DNA of 64,000 nucleotides from Streptomyces sp. NBC_01317 (GTDB lineage: Bacteria > Actinomycetota > Actinomycetes > Streptomycetales > Streptomycetaceae): positions 868,001 through 932,000 of the forward strand of contig NZ_CP108393.1 of the NCBI RefSeq assembly GCF_035961655.1, written 5' to 3'. Of the stretch, positions 17,543-26,548 are shown one piece after another. Both the position numbers and the translations under genes were made by a program. The notes beneath the pieces were generated by a model, which made no database searches, was not told the DNA's origin, and saw nothing but the letters and a program-made list of their open reading frames with translations. The stretch's first letter is position 1, and each line of letters begins with the position of its first letter.

Positions 17543-19222
17543 TCAGACCGGCTTCAGCCGCAGCGCGACGACCGGGTTGGGCACGGGGCTGAAGTAGGGG
17601 TCCTGCGGTGTGGGGAACCCGGTCGCCTTCGCGGTGCTCCAGTTGCCGTAGCTGCCCCAGTAGAACATCGGGATCCACGGCAGGTTCTCGACGAAGATCT
17701 TCTCTATCCCGTTGAGGATCTGCTGCCGCTGGGCGTCCGTGGTGGCCTTGGGATACTCCTTGAACAACGCCGCGGCCTCGTCGTTCCGGAACCGCTCGAT
17801 GTTCTGGAAGGTCGGCGTCGCCTTCCCCACCGGGTAGTAGAGGTTGGGGTTGATCGTGTCGTTGTAGTACGAGAAGGCGCGCGGCGCGGAGTTGACCGGG
17901 TAGCCCATCGTGGAGTCGAAGTCGCCCTTGCCGGTGAGGGTGTTGATCTCGTTCACCGTGGTGGTGTCGATGGTGAGCTTGATCCCGATGTCCTTGAGCT
18001 GGGACACCAGCACCTGCACCCGGGAGGCGATGTCGGTGTACGACGACGGGAAGCTGACCGAGAACTCGACCCGCTTGCCGCCCTTCTGGTAGTAGCCGTC
18101 ACCGCCCTTGCTGTAGCCCGCGTCGGTCAGCGTCCGATGGGCCTTCGCGACGTCCTGGGTGAAGTCGACCCCCTTCAACTCGGGGGACACGGACGAGGTG
18201 TAGGCGGGCATCGGCAGTCCGGTGACGCTGGTGGCCGGCGGCGCGCCGCTGGCCGCGCCGACCTGCTTGCGGTCCACACCGAGGCTGATGGCCCGCCGCA
18301 CCGCGAGGTCGCTGAGCGGCCAGCGCTCCAGGTTGGGGATCAGACCGTCGGTCCCGGCCAGCGGTGCCCAGTAGTTGTTGTGCTCGCTGCGGCTCAGGTA
18401 CGTCTTGTCGGCGTTGGCGATGTACGTGCCGCCCCAGTCCGCCTGACCCTGGACCAGCGCGTTGGTCATGCTCACGTTGTCCTTGTACGCGACGAACCGC
18501 AGCGCCTTGATCTGCGCCTTCGCCTGCCAGTACTCCTCGTTGCGTACGAGTGTGAAACTCTGCGCCGAGAACTGGCCGAGCTTGAACGGGCCGGTGCCGA
18601 CCGGGTTCTCGTCGGTGTACTTGCTCGGGTCCTTGACCTTGGACCAGATGTGCCGGGAGACGATGGGCGCCGACACGACGTTGGTGAAGAACTGCTCGGA
18701 CGGCACCGGGAAGGTGAAGACGACCTGGGTCGGGCCCGGCGCGGTGACCGAGGTGATCTCGACGCCGAGCAGGTTCAGCCCGGGGTTCTCCTTCAGCATG
18801 GTGTACGTGAACACCACGTCGTCGGCGGAGAACGGGGTGCCGTCGGTCCACTTCACCCCGGACTGGATGTCCAGGGTGAGTGTCTTGTTGCTGTCCGACC
18901 AGCGCCAGGCCTTGGCCAGCCAGGGCAGGTCGTGGCCGATGTCGACGGTGTTGATCTGCACCAGCGGCTCGTAGATGAAGCCGCCGGAACCCTGCGAGGT
19001 GTAGGTCAGCGCCTGCGCGGTGTTGGCCAGGAACGGGTTGAAGACCTTGGTGAGGTTGTCGGACTGGCCGGCCACGGTGAGGGTGCCGCTGCCGCCGCCC
19101 GAGCCGCCGCCCGAGGACGATTGGCAACTGGCGAGGGCGAGCGAACCGGCGACGGCCAGGGCGCCGGCGAGAACGCCTCGTCTTGACACGCCTGTCGCGA
19201 TGAGCGACTTCGAAGTAGTCAC
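17543..19222 (-). CDS. ABC transporter substrate-binding lipoprotein, family 5 (peptide/oligosaccharide type)
   Basis: 559 residues. The N terminus carries a twin-arginine pair in VSRRGVLAGALAVAG and a lipobox LASC at about residues 30-33, so it is a Tat-exported lipoprotein anchored outside the membrane. The mature part is SBP_bac_5: EPLVQINTVDIGHDLPWLAK, SDNKT-like core and TPFSADDVVFTYTML. Family members bind di/oligopeptides, nickel or oligosaccharides. GTG start with AAGGAG 9-10 bases before. Partner of the permeases and ATPases just upstream; in this island a glycoside or amino-sugar ligand is more likely than peptide, by inference. Confidence 0.92.
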   Translation of the reverse strand: MTTSKSLIATGVSRRGVLAGALAVAGSLALASCQSSSGGGSGGGSGTLTVAGQSDNLTKVFNPFLANTAQALTYTSQGSGGFIYEPLVQINTVDIGHDLPWLAKAWRWSDSNKTLTLDIQSGVKWTDGTPFSADDVVFTYTMLKENPGLNLLGVEITSVTAPGPTQVVFTFPVPSEQFFTNVVSAPIVSRHIWSKVKDPSKYTDENPVGTGPFKLGQFSAQSFTLVRNEEYWQAKAQIKALRFVAYKDNVSMTNALVQGQADWGGTYIANADKTYLSRSEHNNYWAPLAGTDGLIPNLERWPLSDLAVRRAISLGVDRKQVGAASGAPPATSVTGLPMPAYTSSVSPELKGVDFTQDVAKAHRTLTDAGYSKGGDGYYQKGGKRVEFSVSFPSSYTDIASRVQVLVSQLKDIGIKLTIDTTTVNEINTLTGKGDFDSTMGYPVNSAPRAFSYYNDTINPNLYYPVGKATPTFQNIERFRNDEAAALFKEYPKATTDAQRQQILNGIEKIFVENLPWIPMFYWGSYGNWSTAKATGFPTPQDPYFSPVPNPVVALRLKPV

Positions 19223-19293
19223 GTGCGTCTGCTCCTTGAGAGGTGGGACGGCGGGAGAGATACGTGGGGGTGTACGGGAGGTCCGGTCGTGGA

Positions 19294-20397
19294 TCAGTCG
19301 GTGGGGGCGGCCGGGCGCGCGACGGCCCGGGTGTTCTCGGCCCGCTGGCTACGGGCCTCCGGGTCGTCGGCGTAGAGCCAGCACCGGACGGTGTGTCCGG
19401 CGGTGAGGTCGAACGGCTCCGGTGCGGTGGTGGCGCAGCGTTCCATCGCGTACGGGCAGCGCGGGTGGAAGCGGCAGCCGGCCGGCGGGTCGATGAGGCT
19501 GGGCGGCTGCCCGATGTCCCGGACGCGGTCGGCGCCGGACCTCGACGGGTCGGGCGCGGAGGCGATCAGCAGTTGGGTGTACGGATGCGCCGCCTGCTGC
19601 GTCACCTCTTCCGAGGGGCCGCTCTCGACCAGCTGCCCGGCGTACATCACCGCGGTGTCGGCGGCGAAGTAGCGGGCGGAGGCGATGTCGTGGGTGACGT
19701 AGAGCATCGCCGCGTTGCGTTCCTCGGTCAGGCGGCGCAGCAGGTTGAGGATGCCGAGACGGATGGAGACGTCGAGGCTGGAGACCGGTTCGTCGGCGAG
19801 GAACACCTCGGGGTCGGCGGCCAGCGCGCGGGCGATGGAAATGCGCTGGAGCTGTCCGCCGGAGAGTTCGTGCGGGTATTTCGCGGTGAACTGCCGGGGC
19901 GGCACCAGGTTGATCTGCGTCAGCAGATCGTCGATGACGGCGGCCTGTTCCTTGCCGCGCTTGCCGGGGTGGTGCAGCGCGACGGCCCGCTTGAGGGTGC
20001 CGGCGATCGTGGCGACCGGGTTGAAGGACCCGAACGGGTCCTGGAGGATCAGCTGGACCGTGCGGACGTGGTCGCGGAAGGCCTTGCCGCGCATCGCCCG
20101 CACGGGTTCGCCGTGCAGCCGTATCTCGCCGCCGGTGAGCGGGTGGAGCTGCGCGAGCAGCCGGGCCAGGGTCGACTTGCCGGAGCCGGACTCGCCGACG
20201 AGTGCGGTGATCCGTCCCGCGTACAGGCTCAGCGAGACGTCGTCCACGGCGTGCACGACCCTGCGGGTGGCGCCGCGCCGGGGAAGTCCGCTCCGTACGG
20301 GGAAGTGCTTGGTCACGTGGACGGCTTCGAGTACGGGCCGCTCCCCGGCCGTGGCGCCGGCCGTGGTCACCGTCCCGGCCTGCGTGTCAGCGCTCAT
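19294..20397 (-). CDS. ABC importer ATPase (DppF/OppF type)
   Basis: 367 residues. Walker [15 protein letters not shown] (about 62-75), signature [16 protein letters not shown], Walker [16 protein letters not shown], and the C-terminal oligopeptide-ABC extension [12 protein letters not shown] with paired Cys that is typical of DppD/DppF. Powers the family-5 importer from the cytoplasmic side. Its ATG overlaps the stop of the fused permease/ATPase gene (ATGA). Confidence 0.93.
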   Translation of the reverse strand: MSADTQAGTVTTAGATAGERPVLEAVHVTKHFPVRSGLPRRGATRRVVHAVDDVSLSLYAGRITALVGESGSGKSTLARLLAQLHPLTGGEIRLHGEPVRAMRGKAFRDHVRTVQLILQDPFGSFNPVATIAGTLKRAVALHHPGKRGKEQAAVIDDLLTQINLVPPRQFTAKYPHELSGGQLQRISIARALAADPEVFLADEPVSSLDVSIRLGILNLLRRLTEERNAAMLYVTHDIASARYFAADTAVMYAGQLVESGPSEEVTQQAAHPYTQLLIASAPDPSRSGADRVRDIGQPPSLIDPPAGCRFHPRCPYAMERCATTAPEPFDLTAGHTVRCWLYADDPEARSQRAENTRAVARPAAPTD

Positions 20398-22481
20398 CGT
20401 GTATCACCTGTCGCCAGTTCGTTCGGGGTGGTCTCGGGGTGCGGGCCGCCGGTGTGCGCGGTCTCCTTCTCCTGGGCGGCGTCCGTGTGCAGCAGGCAGG
20501 CCGCGAGCGAGGTGCCGCCTCCGGGGCCGCCGACCTGGTAGAGCTGCGGCACCTGCGTGGCGCAGGCGTCGAAGGCGTGCGGGCAGCGGGGTCGGAACGC
20601 GCAGCCGCTGGGCAGTTTCCGCAGGTCGGGCGGGGAGCCGACGATGCCGGTCAGCTCCCGCTTGGGACCGCCGAGGGTGGGGAAGGAGGCCAGCAGCCCT
20701 CGGCTGTACGGGTGTTGGGGGCGCCGGTAGAAGGTGTCGGCCGGGGCCATCTCGACGACCTTGCCGCCGTACATCACCGCGATGGTGTCGGAGAGTTCGA
20801 TGAGCAGCGACAGGTCGTGGGTGATGAAGACGACCGAGAAGCCGAGCCGGTCCTTCAACTCCATGATCTTCTCGATGATCTGACGCTGGATCACCACGTC
20901 GAGCGCGGTGGTCGGTTCGTCCATCACGATGATCTCGGGGTCGAGGGCGAGCCCGACGGCGATCATCGCGCGCTGCCGCATCCCGCCGGAGAGTTCGTGC
21001 GGGTAGGAGTTCGCGCGGTCCGCGGGGATGCCGACGATGCCGAGCAGTTCCACCACCCGCGCGGCGCGTTCCCGCGCGTCCATCCCCGGCCGGTGGGCGA
21101 CGATGACGTCCTCGATCTGGGCGCCGACGCGCAGGATCGGGTTGAGCGCGTTCATCGCCGACTGGAAGACGATGGACAGTTCCTCCCAGCGGAAGCCGCG
21201 CAGTTCGGTGTCGTCCATGGCCAGCACGTCGACGGTGGTGCCGTCGGGCTTGGTGTAGTGGATCTCGCCCCGGGATATCTCGGCCGGCGGCTTGTGCAGC
21301 CGGGTGATGGCGTAGGCGAGGGTGGACTTGCCGGAGCCGGACTCGCCCGCGATGCCCAGGACCTCACCGCGCCGCAGGGTGAACGACACGTCGCTGACCG
21401 CCGGGGTGCGGCCGCCCTCGCCGACGTACTCCACCCGCAGGTCGCGGACGTCGAGCACGAGGTCGGTGCTGTCCTGGGTGAAGGGCGTCGCGGCGGGCCT
21501 CCGTACCACCGGGCCCTGGTGTTTGACGCGGCGCGGGCGCTTCGCCGACACCTGGCCGCGCTGGGCCTTCTTGGTGCCGAGGCCGACCTGCCGCAGCCGG
21601 GGGTTGATGAACTCGTCGATGCCGAAGTTGACCAGGGACAGCGCGGTGCCGAGCACCGCGATGGCCAGCCCGGCGGGGACGAACCACCACCAGGCGCCGG
21701 TCAGCAGGGCGCTGCCGGTCTGCGCCCAGTAGAGGATCGTTCCCCAGGACCACTGGGTGACGTCGGCGAGGCCGAGGAACGCCAGGCTGGCCTGGGTGAG
21801 GATGGCGAAGATGACGGTGCCGAGGAACGAGGCGGCGATCACCGCCATCTGGTTGGGCAGGATGTCCTTGAGGATGATCCGCCAGGTGTTCTCGCCGGTG
21901 GCGCGGGCGGCCTCCACGAAGTCCCGTTTGCGCAGGGAGAGGGTCTGGGCGCGCAGCACCCGGGCGCCCCAGGCCCAGCCGGTGACAGTGATGACCAGGA
22001 TGATCCCGAGGGAGCCGCTGTGCGGCAGGTACGCGGCGAGGATGATGGTCAGCGGCAGTCCCGGCAGGACGAGGAACACGTTCGCGAGCAGCGACAGCAC
22101 TTCGTCGCCGACCCCGCCGACGTACCCGGCGGTGATGCCGACCCCCACCGACAGGGCGGTGGTGATCACGGCGGCGCCGAGGCCGACGACCATCGAGGCG
22201 CGGGCGCCGTACAGCATCTGGGACAGGACGTCCTGGCCGTTCTGCGTGGTGCCCAGCCAGTGGGACCCGGACGGGCCGGCGAGGGCGGCGTCGCTGACGG
22301 CGGAGGGGTCGTACGGCGAGATCCACGGCGCGATCACGGCCAGGATCACGAAGACCAGCAGGATCGCCAGGCCGGTGAGGGTCAGCGGCGACCGCAGCAG
22401 GCGGACCCAGAGCCGGGCCACGCTCCCGGAGGACTCCACGCCCGTGTCGGCCTCGGCCAGGGCGGCGGGTTGCAGGGCCAT
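20394..22481 (-). CDS. Fused ABC permease (DppC type) and ATPase (DppD type)
   Basis: 695 residues made of two usually separate subunits. Residues about 1-300: permease with the DppC-specific N-terminal helix, [19 protein letters not shown] and the EAA loop [20 protein letters not shown]. Residues about 345-660: ATPase with Walker [17 protein letters not shown], signature [16 protein letters not shown], Walker [15 protein letters not shown] and the Cys-containing [11 protein letters not shown] tail. Linker about 300-345 is Lys/Arg/Gln-rich. No stop codon or start signal between them, so a true fusion. Fusions of this kind are known in actinobacteria. Confidence 0.92.
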   Translation of the reverse strand: MALQPAALAEADTGVESSGSVARLWVRLLRSPLTLTGLAILLVFVILAVIAPWISPYDPSAVSDAALAGPSGSHWLGTTQNGQDVLSQMLYGARASMVVGLGAAVITTALSVGVGITAGYVGGVGDEVLSLLANVFLVLPGLPLTIILAAYLPHSGSLGIILVITVTGWAWGARVLRAQTLSLRKRDFVEAARATGENTWRIILKDILPNQMAVIAASFLGTVIFAILTQASLAFLGLADVTQWSWGTILYWAQTGSALLTGAWWWFVPAGLAIAVLGTALSLVNFGIDEFINPRLRQVGLGTKKAQRGQVSAKRPRRVKHQGPVVRRPAATPFTQDSTDLVLDVRDLRVEYVGEGGRTPAVSDVSFTLRRGEVLGIAGESGSGKSTLAYAITRLHKPPAEISRGEIHYTKPDGTTVDVLAMDDTELRGFRWEELSIVFQSAMNALNPILRVGAQIEDVIVAHRPGMDARERAARVVELLGIVGIPADRANSYPHELSGGMRQRAMIAVGLALDPEIIVMDEPTTALDVVIQRQIIEKIMELKDRLGFSVVFITHDLSLLIELSDTIAVMYGGKVVEMAPADTFYRRPQHPYSRGLLASFPTLGGPKRELTGIVGSPPDLRKLPSGCAFRPRCPHAFDACATQVPQLYQVGGPGGGTSLAACLLHTDAAQEKETAHTGGPHPETTPNELATGDTR

Positions 22482-22484
22482 GGG

Positions 22485-23459
22485 TCAGCTCTCCCTTGTC
22501 CGCGGGTCGAGGAACACGTACGCGATGTCGGCGAGCAGGTTCGCGACGAGTACCAGCACGGTGATGAGCAGGAAAATCGCGGACATCAGGGGGTAGTCGG
22601 CCGCCTGTGCGGCCTTGAAGAGCACCGACCCGATGCCGGGGTAGTTGAAGACGACCTCGGTGACGATGGAGCCGCCGATGACAAAGCCGAGCGACATCGC
22701 GAAGCCGGAGAACGACGGGAGCATCGCGTTGCGGGCCGCGTAGGTGTACATCACGCGGCGCTTGGAGAGGCCCTTGGCCTCGGCCAGCCGGACGTAGTCC
22801 TCGCCGAGCGTGGTGAGCATCATGTTGCGCATGCTGATCAGCCAGCCGCCGACCGAGGCGACGGTGATGGTGGCGGCGGGCAGGACCGCGTAGTTGAGGG
22901 CGCTGCCGAGGAAGCCGCTGTTCAGCCCGACGCTCTGGTCGAGCGCGTAACCGCCGGACAGCGGGAACCAGTTGAGGGTGATCGCGAAGACGTAGACCAT
23001 GATGATCGCGAACCAGAAGTACGGGATGGACGACAGGAACGTCGTCAGGGGCACCAGCGAGTCGAGCCAGCTGCCGCGTTTCCAGCCGGCCAGCATGCCC
23101 AGCGAGGTGCCGAGGACGAAGCCGAGCACGGTGCAGAGGGTGACGAGGATGAGCGTCCAGTACATGCTCTGGCCGAGGACCGTGCTGACCTTGGACGGGT
23201 AGTAGGCGTACGAGATGCCGAAGTTGCCGGTGAACACGCTGTGCCAGTAACTGAGGTACTGCTCCCAGAGGTTCTGGTTCGGCTGCCCGAAGAGGACCCG
23301 CAGGGCGTGCACCGCGGAGGGGCTGAGCTTGCCGTGGAACTGGTTGATCAGGTTGTCCGCCGGATTGCCCGGCATGATGCGCGGGATGAGGAAGTTGAGG
23401 CTGATCGCCGCCCAGGCGGTGAGCAGGTAGAAGGCGATCTTCCTGAGGAGTGTGCGCAC
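22485..23459 (-). CDS. ABC importer permease (DppB type)
   Basis: 324 residues beginning with GTG (AAGGGGA upstream). DppB-type N-terminal part: FYLLTAWAAISLNFLIPR, MPGNPAD and then six hydrophobic segments; EAA loop VRLAEAKGLSKRRVMYTYA near residues 215-235. Forms the membrane channel with the DppC half of the fused gene 3 bp downstream. The ThuA-like gene ends 3 bp before its start, so the importer is co-transcribed with the pathway genes. Confidence 0.92.
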   Translation of the reverse strand: MRTLLRKIAFYLLTAWAAISLNFLIPRIMPGNPADNLINQFHGKLSPSAVHALRVLFGQPNQNLWEQYLSYWHSVFTGNFGISYAYYPSKVSTVLGQSMYWTLILVTLCTVLGFVLGTSLGMLAGWKRGSWLDSLVPLTTFLSSIPYFWFAIIMVYVFAITLNWFPLSGGYALDQSVGLNSGFLGSALNYAVLPAATITVASVGGWLISMRNMMLTTLGEDYVRLAEAKGLSKRRVMYTYAARNAMLPSFSGFAMSLGFVIGGSIVTEVVFNYPGIGSVLFKAAQAADYPLMSAIFLLITVLVLVANLLADIAYVFLDPRTRES

Positions 23460-23462
23460 GGA

Positions 23463-24221
23463 TCAGTCCCCTTCACGGGCGGGTCGGCAGGCCCAGCGGG
23501 CGGCGCGCCGCAGGAGGTGGCGCAGCGCGGGCTCGCCCCAGATCCGCATGTCGTGGCCCAGCTGGAGGTAGCAGACCCGGCCGTTCCCGTACGGGCGTAC
23601 GTGGACCAGCGGTTCGGGGCCGGTGGGGGTCTCGCGCCAGGCGACCACCCGTACGCCGGGGGCTGTCGCCAGCCGGTAGTGCTCGTGGGTGACCTCGAAC
23701 GGCGCGATGCCCGCGGTCAGTTCGTGCCGGGGGTCCAGGTGCACCTCGAACCGGCTCTCGTGGGGCGACGGTCCGTGGGAGAGGTAGCGGCTGCCGATCA
23801 GGCCGGCGAGCAGCCGGTCCGCCTCGTCCGGCTGGTCCCGCTGATCCGGCTGGTCCCGCGGCGGGGCGAGGACCGTGGTGGAGTGCAGTGCGACCAGACC
23901 GCAGCCGCCGCGCACCGCTCGCGCCAGCCTCCGGCGCTGTGCTCCGGTGAACCGGCCCAGCGCGGTGTAGAGGACCACCACATCCGCCTCGGACGCGTCG
24001 TCCAGCCGGGCGGTGCCCAGCGCGGTGCGGGTGGCGAACCCCTCCTCGGTCAGCGCGCTCCGCACCGCGGAGGCCGCGGTGAACAGGTCCTCGTACACGT
24101 CGTCGCCGCTGAACACGGCGAGGGCGGTGGGCGCGGTGACACCGGCGCGGGGCGCGGAGGCAGGGCGGGGCTGTGTTGTCTGCATGCGGAGGCTCGATTC
24201 AGTAGGTGGAGCGCAATTCAC
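23463..24221 (-). CDS. ThuA-like domain protein (2 of 2)
   Basis: 252 residues, same fold as 16806-17480: LAVFSGDDVYEDLFTAAS, CGLVALHSTTVL, RYLSHGPSPHESR and VCYLQLGHDMRIWGEPALRH. GTG at 24221 is used because GGAG lies 8 bases before it; it overlaps the upstream oxidoreductase gene by 23 bp. An in-frame ATG at 24185 with only a weak site is the alternative. Paired with a Gfo/Idh gene, the ThuA/ThuB arrangement of keto-disaccharide catabolism. Confidence 0.8.
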   Translation of the reverse strand: MNCAPPTESSLRMQTTQPRPASAPRAGVTAPTALAVFSGDDVYEDLFTAASAVRSALTEEGFATRTALGTARLDDASEADVVVLYTALGRFTGAQRRRLARAVRGGCGLVALHSTTVLAPPRDQPDQRDQPDEADRLLAGLIGSRYLSHGPSPHESRFEVHLDPRHELTAGIAPFEVTHEHYRLATAPGVRVVAWRETPTGPEPLVHVRPYGNGRVCYLQLGHDMRIWGEPALRHLLRRAARWACRPAREGD

Positions 24222-25302
24222 CGGTAGGGCTCCAGAAGCCCTCCGCCCGCCCGCTGATCAGGGCGTTGTCCATGCGGTCCAGCGGCAGGGGCACCCGCCG
24301 CCGGGATCTGCTGCTCTCGTAGGTGGCGAAGATCAGTTCGGCGCCGCGCAGTCCGTGCTCCGCGTGCAGCTCCGGTCGCCGGCCGGTCCGCAGTGACGCC
24401 ACCAGATCGCGGATCGCGTCGGCGGTGCCGGCGACGATCGCCGGGTCCACCGCGTACTCCCAGTTCCGGGGATCGGTGTCGAACGGCGACTCCCGCACCA
24501 GGTCGTCCCGGCCGAAGCGCCGCAGCACACCACGGGCGCCCCGGATGTCGGCCCGTCCCCGGGTGCCCTGGACGATCAGTCCGAGGTCGTTCTCCACATG
24601 GAGTACGGGGGTGTGCGGTTCGCGCCCGGTGGAGACGACCGCGCGTACCCCGTCCGCCCAGCCGAACTGGGTCAGCGAGGCGGTCTCGGTGAACACGCCG
24701 TACACGTAACGGTCGACGGAGACATCCACCTGCCCCAACACCCATTCGGGAGCGGCGTCCTGACGGTGGAACAGGATCAGGTCGAGGATGTGGGTGCCCC
24801 AGTCGAAGAGGTTGGGGCAGTACCCCTCGACCGTCACCACCTCGCCGATCTCGCCCTGCGCGATCCACTCCCTGACCTGCCGTTGTACGGGGTCGAAGCG
24901 GCGCTGGAGGTTGAAGGTCAGCTGGACCCCGGCGCCTGCCGCGATGGCGGCCGTCTCCAGGGCTTCGCCGTAGCTGAGCGCCACCGGCTTCTCGCAGTGG
25001 ATCGCCCGGGCGCCCGCCGCGACGGCCGCCCGCACCACCTCGGGGTGGGAGGCCGGCGGGGTGCAGACGCTGACGATGTCCGGCCGTACCGCGGCGAACA
25101 GGTCGTGGAAGTCGGTGTGTACGGCGGGCACGTCCAGTTCGGCGGCCAGCGCCCGCGCGGTCCCCGGATCCACGTCCGCGAGGCCGGCCAGGGTCACACC
25201 GGGGGCGGCGAGATAGCCGCGTCCGTGCACCCTGCCCTGCGAACCCGCCCCGACCACCACGGCCGAGAGCACCTCTCCGGCGGCTTGCGCGGCATCTTCC
25301 AT
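24199..25302 (-). CDS. Gfo/Idh/MocA-family oxidoreductase (3 of 3)
   Basis: 367 residues: Rossmann motif SAVVVGAGSQGRVHGRGYL, DIVSVCTPPASHPEVV, catalytic-face CEKPVALSYGEALE (EKP intact), then a C-terminal domain with YCPNLFDWGTHILDLI supplying the usual His. NAD(P)-dependent dehydrogenase of a sugar or cyclitol. It is the first gene after the divergent promoter region at 25303-25570, so it leads the long minus-strand unit that runs through the importer. Confidence 0.87.
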   Translation of the reverse strand: MEDAAQAAGEVLSAVVVGAGSQGRVHGRGYLAAPGVTLAGLADVDPGTARALAAELDVPAVHTDFHDLFAAVRPDIVSVCTPPASHPEVVRAAVAAGARAIHCEKPVALSYGEALETAAIAAGAGVQLTFNLQRRFDPVQRQVREWIAQGEIGEVVTVEGYCPNLFDWGTHILDLILFHRQDAAPEWVLGQVDVSVDRYVYGVFTETASLTQFGWADGVRAVVSTGREPHTPVLHVENDLGLIVQGTRGRADIRGARGVLRRFGRDDLVRESPFDTDPRNWEYAVDPAIVAGTADAIRDLVASLRTGRRPELHAEHGLRGAELIFATYESSRSRRRVPLPLDRMDNALISGRAEGFWSPTGELRSTY

Positions 25303-25330
25303 CGCCGACTCGCTCTCTTTCGGCCGATTT

Positions 25331-25355
25331 AGTGGTGTGCCAAATGCATACCACT
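25331..25355. promoter_or_regulatory. 25-bp palindromic operator, probably for a GntR/UTRA regulator
   Basis: AGTGGTGTGC-CAAAT-GCATACCACT: 10-bp arms with one mismatch and a 5-base spacer. AGTGGT/ACCACT half-sites resemble those bound by HutC/DasR-type regulators. More ACCACT half-sites lie at 25516-25521 and 25549-25554, and ACCACA at 25526-25531, next to the divergent plus-strand promoter. The palindrome starts right after the predicted minus-strand transcription start. Confidence 0.7.
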
Positions 25356-25362
25356 TGCCGAC

Positions 25363-25391
25363 ATCTTAATACGAACGGCGATCCTGTCTAG
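25363..25391 (-). promoter_or_regulatory. Predicted promoter of the minus-strand catabolic island
   Basis: On the minus strand, CTAGAC (25386-25391), 17 bases, then TAAGAT (25363-25368), a plausible vegetative promoter. Transcription would begin at the edge of the 25331-25355 palindrome, about 50 bases before the first start codon at 25302. Confidence 0.5.
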
Positions 25392-25410
25392 AGGTGGAAC
25401 AGCAGAGAAC

Positions 25411-25428
25411 GCGGCGTAAATTCGCCGC
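25411..25428. repeat. GCGGCG-TAAATT-CGCCGC inverted repeat in the divergent promoter region
   Basis: Perfect 6-bp arms around an AT-only 6-base centre, between the two divergent promoters. The gap also carries the direct repeat GCCATGGAT at 25480-25488 and 25491-25499. Possible second regulator site. Confidence 0.45.
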
Positions 25429-25512
25429 CTAGTTAGCAACTTTAGCCACAAACATGGACATACAGGGTGGATGAATTCGGCCATGGATCAGCCATGGATG
25501 GTCGAATCAGCG

Positions 25513-25541
25513 CTTACCACTTAGAACCACATCGCTACACT
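25513..25541 (+). promoter_or_regulatory. Predicted promoter of the zinc alcohol dehydrogenase gene
   Basis: CTTACC (25513-25518), 17 bases, TACACT (25536-25541). The ACCACT half-sites overlap the -35 region and lie just beyond the expected start point, which fits repression. The -35 match is poor. Confidence 0.4.
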
Positions 25542-25570
25542 GATCCGAACCACTCAGACAGGAGACCCGT

Positions 25571-26515
25571 ATGAAGATCAGTCAACTTGTCGGCCGGCGC
25601 ACCTCCGAGGTCGTCACCGCGGACGACCCCGTCCCCGCCGACCACCAGGTGCTGGTGGAGGTGCTGGCCTGCGGAGTGTGCACGTCGGACATCGGGCCGT
25701 GGCTCACCCACGACGCGGCCGGCACCCCGGTGCGGCTCGGTCATGAGGTGGTCGGCCGGGTCGCCGCCGCCGGGCGCGACGCGAAGCGGTGGCGTCCGGG
25801 CGACGTGGTGACCGGTCTGGGCGGCGACGGGTTCGCGACGCTGGCGGTCATGGACGCGGACGCGGTGCTGCCGGTACCGGCGGGCATCGAACCGGCGCAC
25901 GCCCTCGGCGAACCCGTCGCCGACCTGGAGGAGGCGCTGTCCCGTACCGGCATCGGAGCCGGTGACCGGGTGGCCGTGGTGGGGCTCGGCTTCATGGGGC
26001 TCGGACTCGTCCAGCTCGCCAAGAGGTACGCGCCCGGTCTGCTCATCGGCGTCGACCCCGATCCCGCCCGGCGCCGGCGGGCCCTCGCGCTCGGCGCCGA
26101 CCTGGTGTTCGCCCCCGACACACTGCCGGAGGAGTACCGCACGGACACCGGCCGGGCCACGGACGCCCGCCCCGCGATCGTGCTGGAGGCGACCGGGGCC
26201 ACCGGCGGGCTGAAAACGGCGGGCGGCATGGTCCGGCCGTTCGGCACCCTGTGTGTGGTGGGCTACCACCACACCGGCGACGCGATGATGGACATGGACC
26301 TCTGGTACAAGGCCGTCACCGTCGTCAACGGCTTCTGTCCCGACCGCACCCGGCTGGTCGCCGCGATGCGGGAGAGCCTCGGCCTGATCGCCGAGCGGCG
26401 GTTCAGTTACGAGCCGCTGATCACCCACCGGTTCGGGCTGGACGACGTCGACGAGGCGTTCCGTACGCTGGAGGAGGCGGGCCCGGACTTCGTCAAGGGT
26501 GTGGTGCTGTTCTGA
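25571..26515 (+). CDS. Zinc-dependent alcohol dehydrogenase (MDR superfamily)
   Basis: 314 residues, short for the family. Catalytic-zinc motifs CGVCTSDIG and RLGHEVVGRV are present, while the four-Cys structural zinc lobe is absent. Coenzyme motif VAVVGLGFMGLGLVQLAK (GxGxxG, about 137-154). Ribosome site AGGAG 7 bases before ATG. Likely oxidises a polyol or sugar hydroxyl with NAD(P). Transcribed divergently from the importer/oxidoreductase unit through a shared regulatory region, so it belongs to the same regulon by inference. Confidence 0.87.
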   Translation: MKISQLVGRRTSEVVTADDPVPADHQVLVEVLACGVCTSDIGPWLTHDAAGTPVRLGHEVVGRVAAAGRDAKRWRPGDVVTGLGGDGFATLAVMDADAVLPVPAGIEPAHALGEPVADLEEALSRTGIGAGDRVAVVGLGFMGLGLVQLAKRYAPGLLIGVDPDPARRRRALALGADLVFAPDTLPEEYRTDTGRATDARPAIVLEATGATGGLKTAGGMVRPFGTLCVVGYHHTGDAMMDMDLWYKAVTVVNGFCPDRTRLVAAMRESLGLIAERRFSYEPLITHRFGLDDVDEAFRTLEEAGPDFVKGVVLF

Positions 26516-26519
26516 CCCT

Positions 26520-26537
26520 CGGGGCGGAACGGCCCCG
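26520..26537. terminator. Short hairpin between alcohol dehydrogenase and the second GntR gene
   Basis: CGGGGC-GGAACG-GCCCCG, a 6-bp all-GC stem between two convergent stop codons (26515 and 26549). Short but placed where a bidirectional terminator is expected. Confidence 0.5.
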
Positions 26538-26548
26538 GACAGGCCGGC

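Noticed and set aside
20439..24227. Open frame of 1262 codons on the plus strand across the ABC importer genes
   Set aside because: It is the antisense shadow of well-defined transporter and ThuA genes; composition is Gly/Arg/Asp-rich noise, with no domain and no ribosome site.
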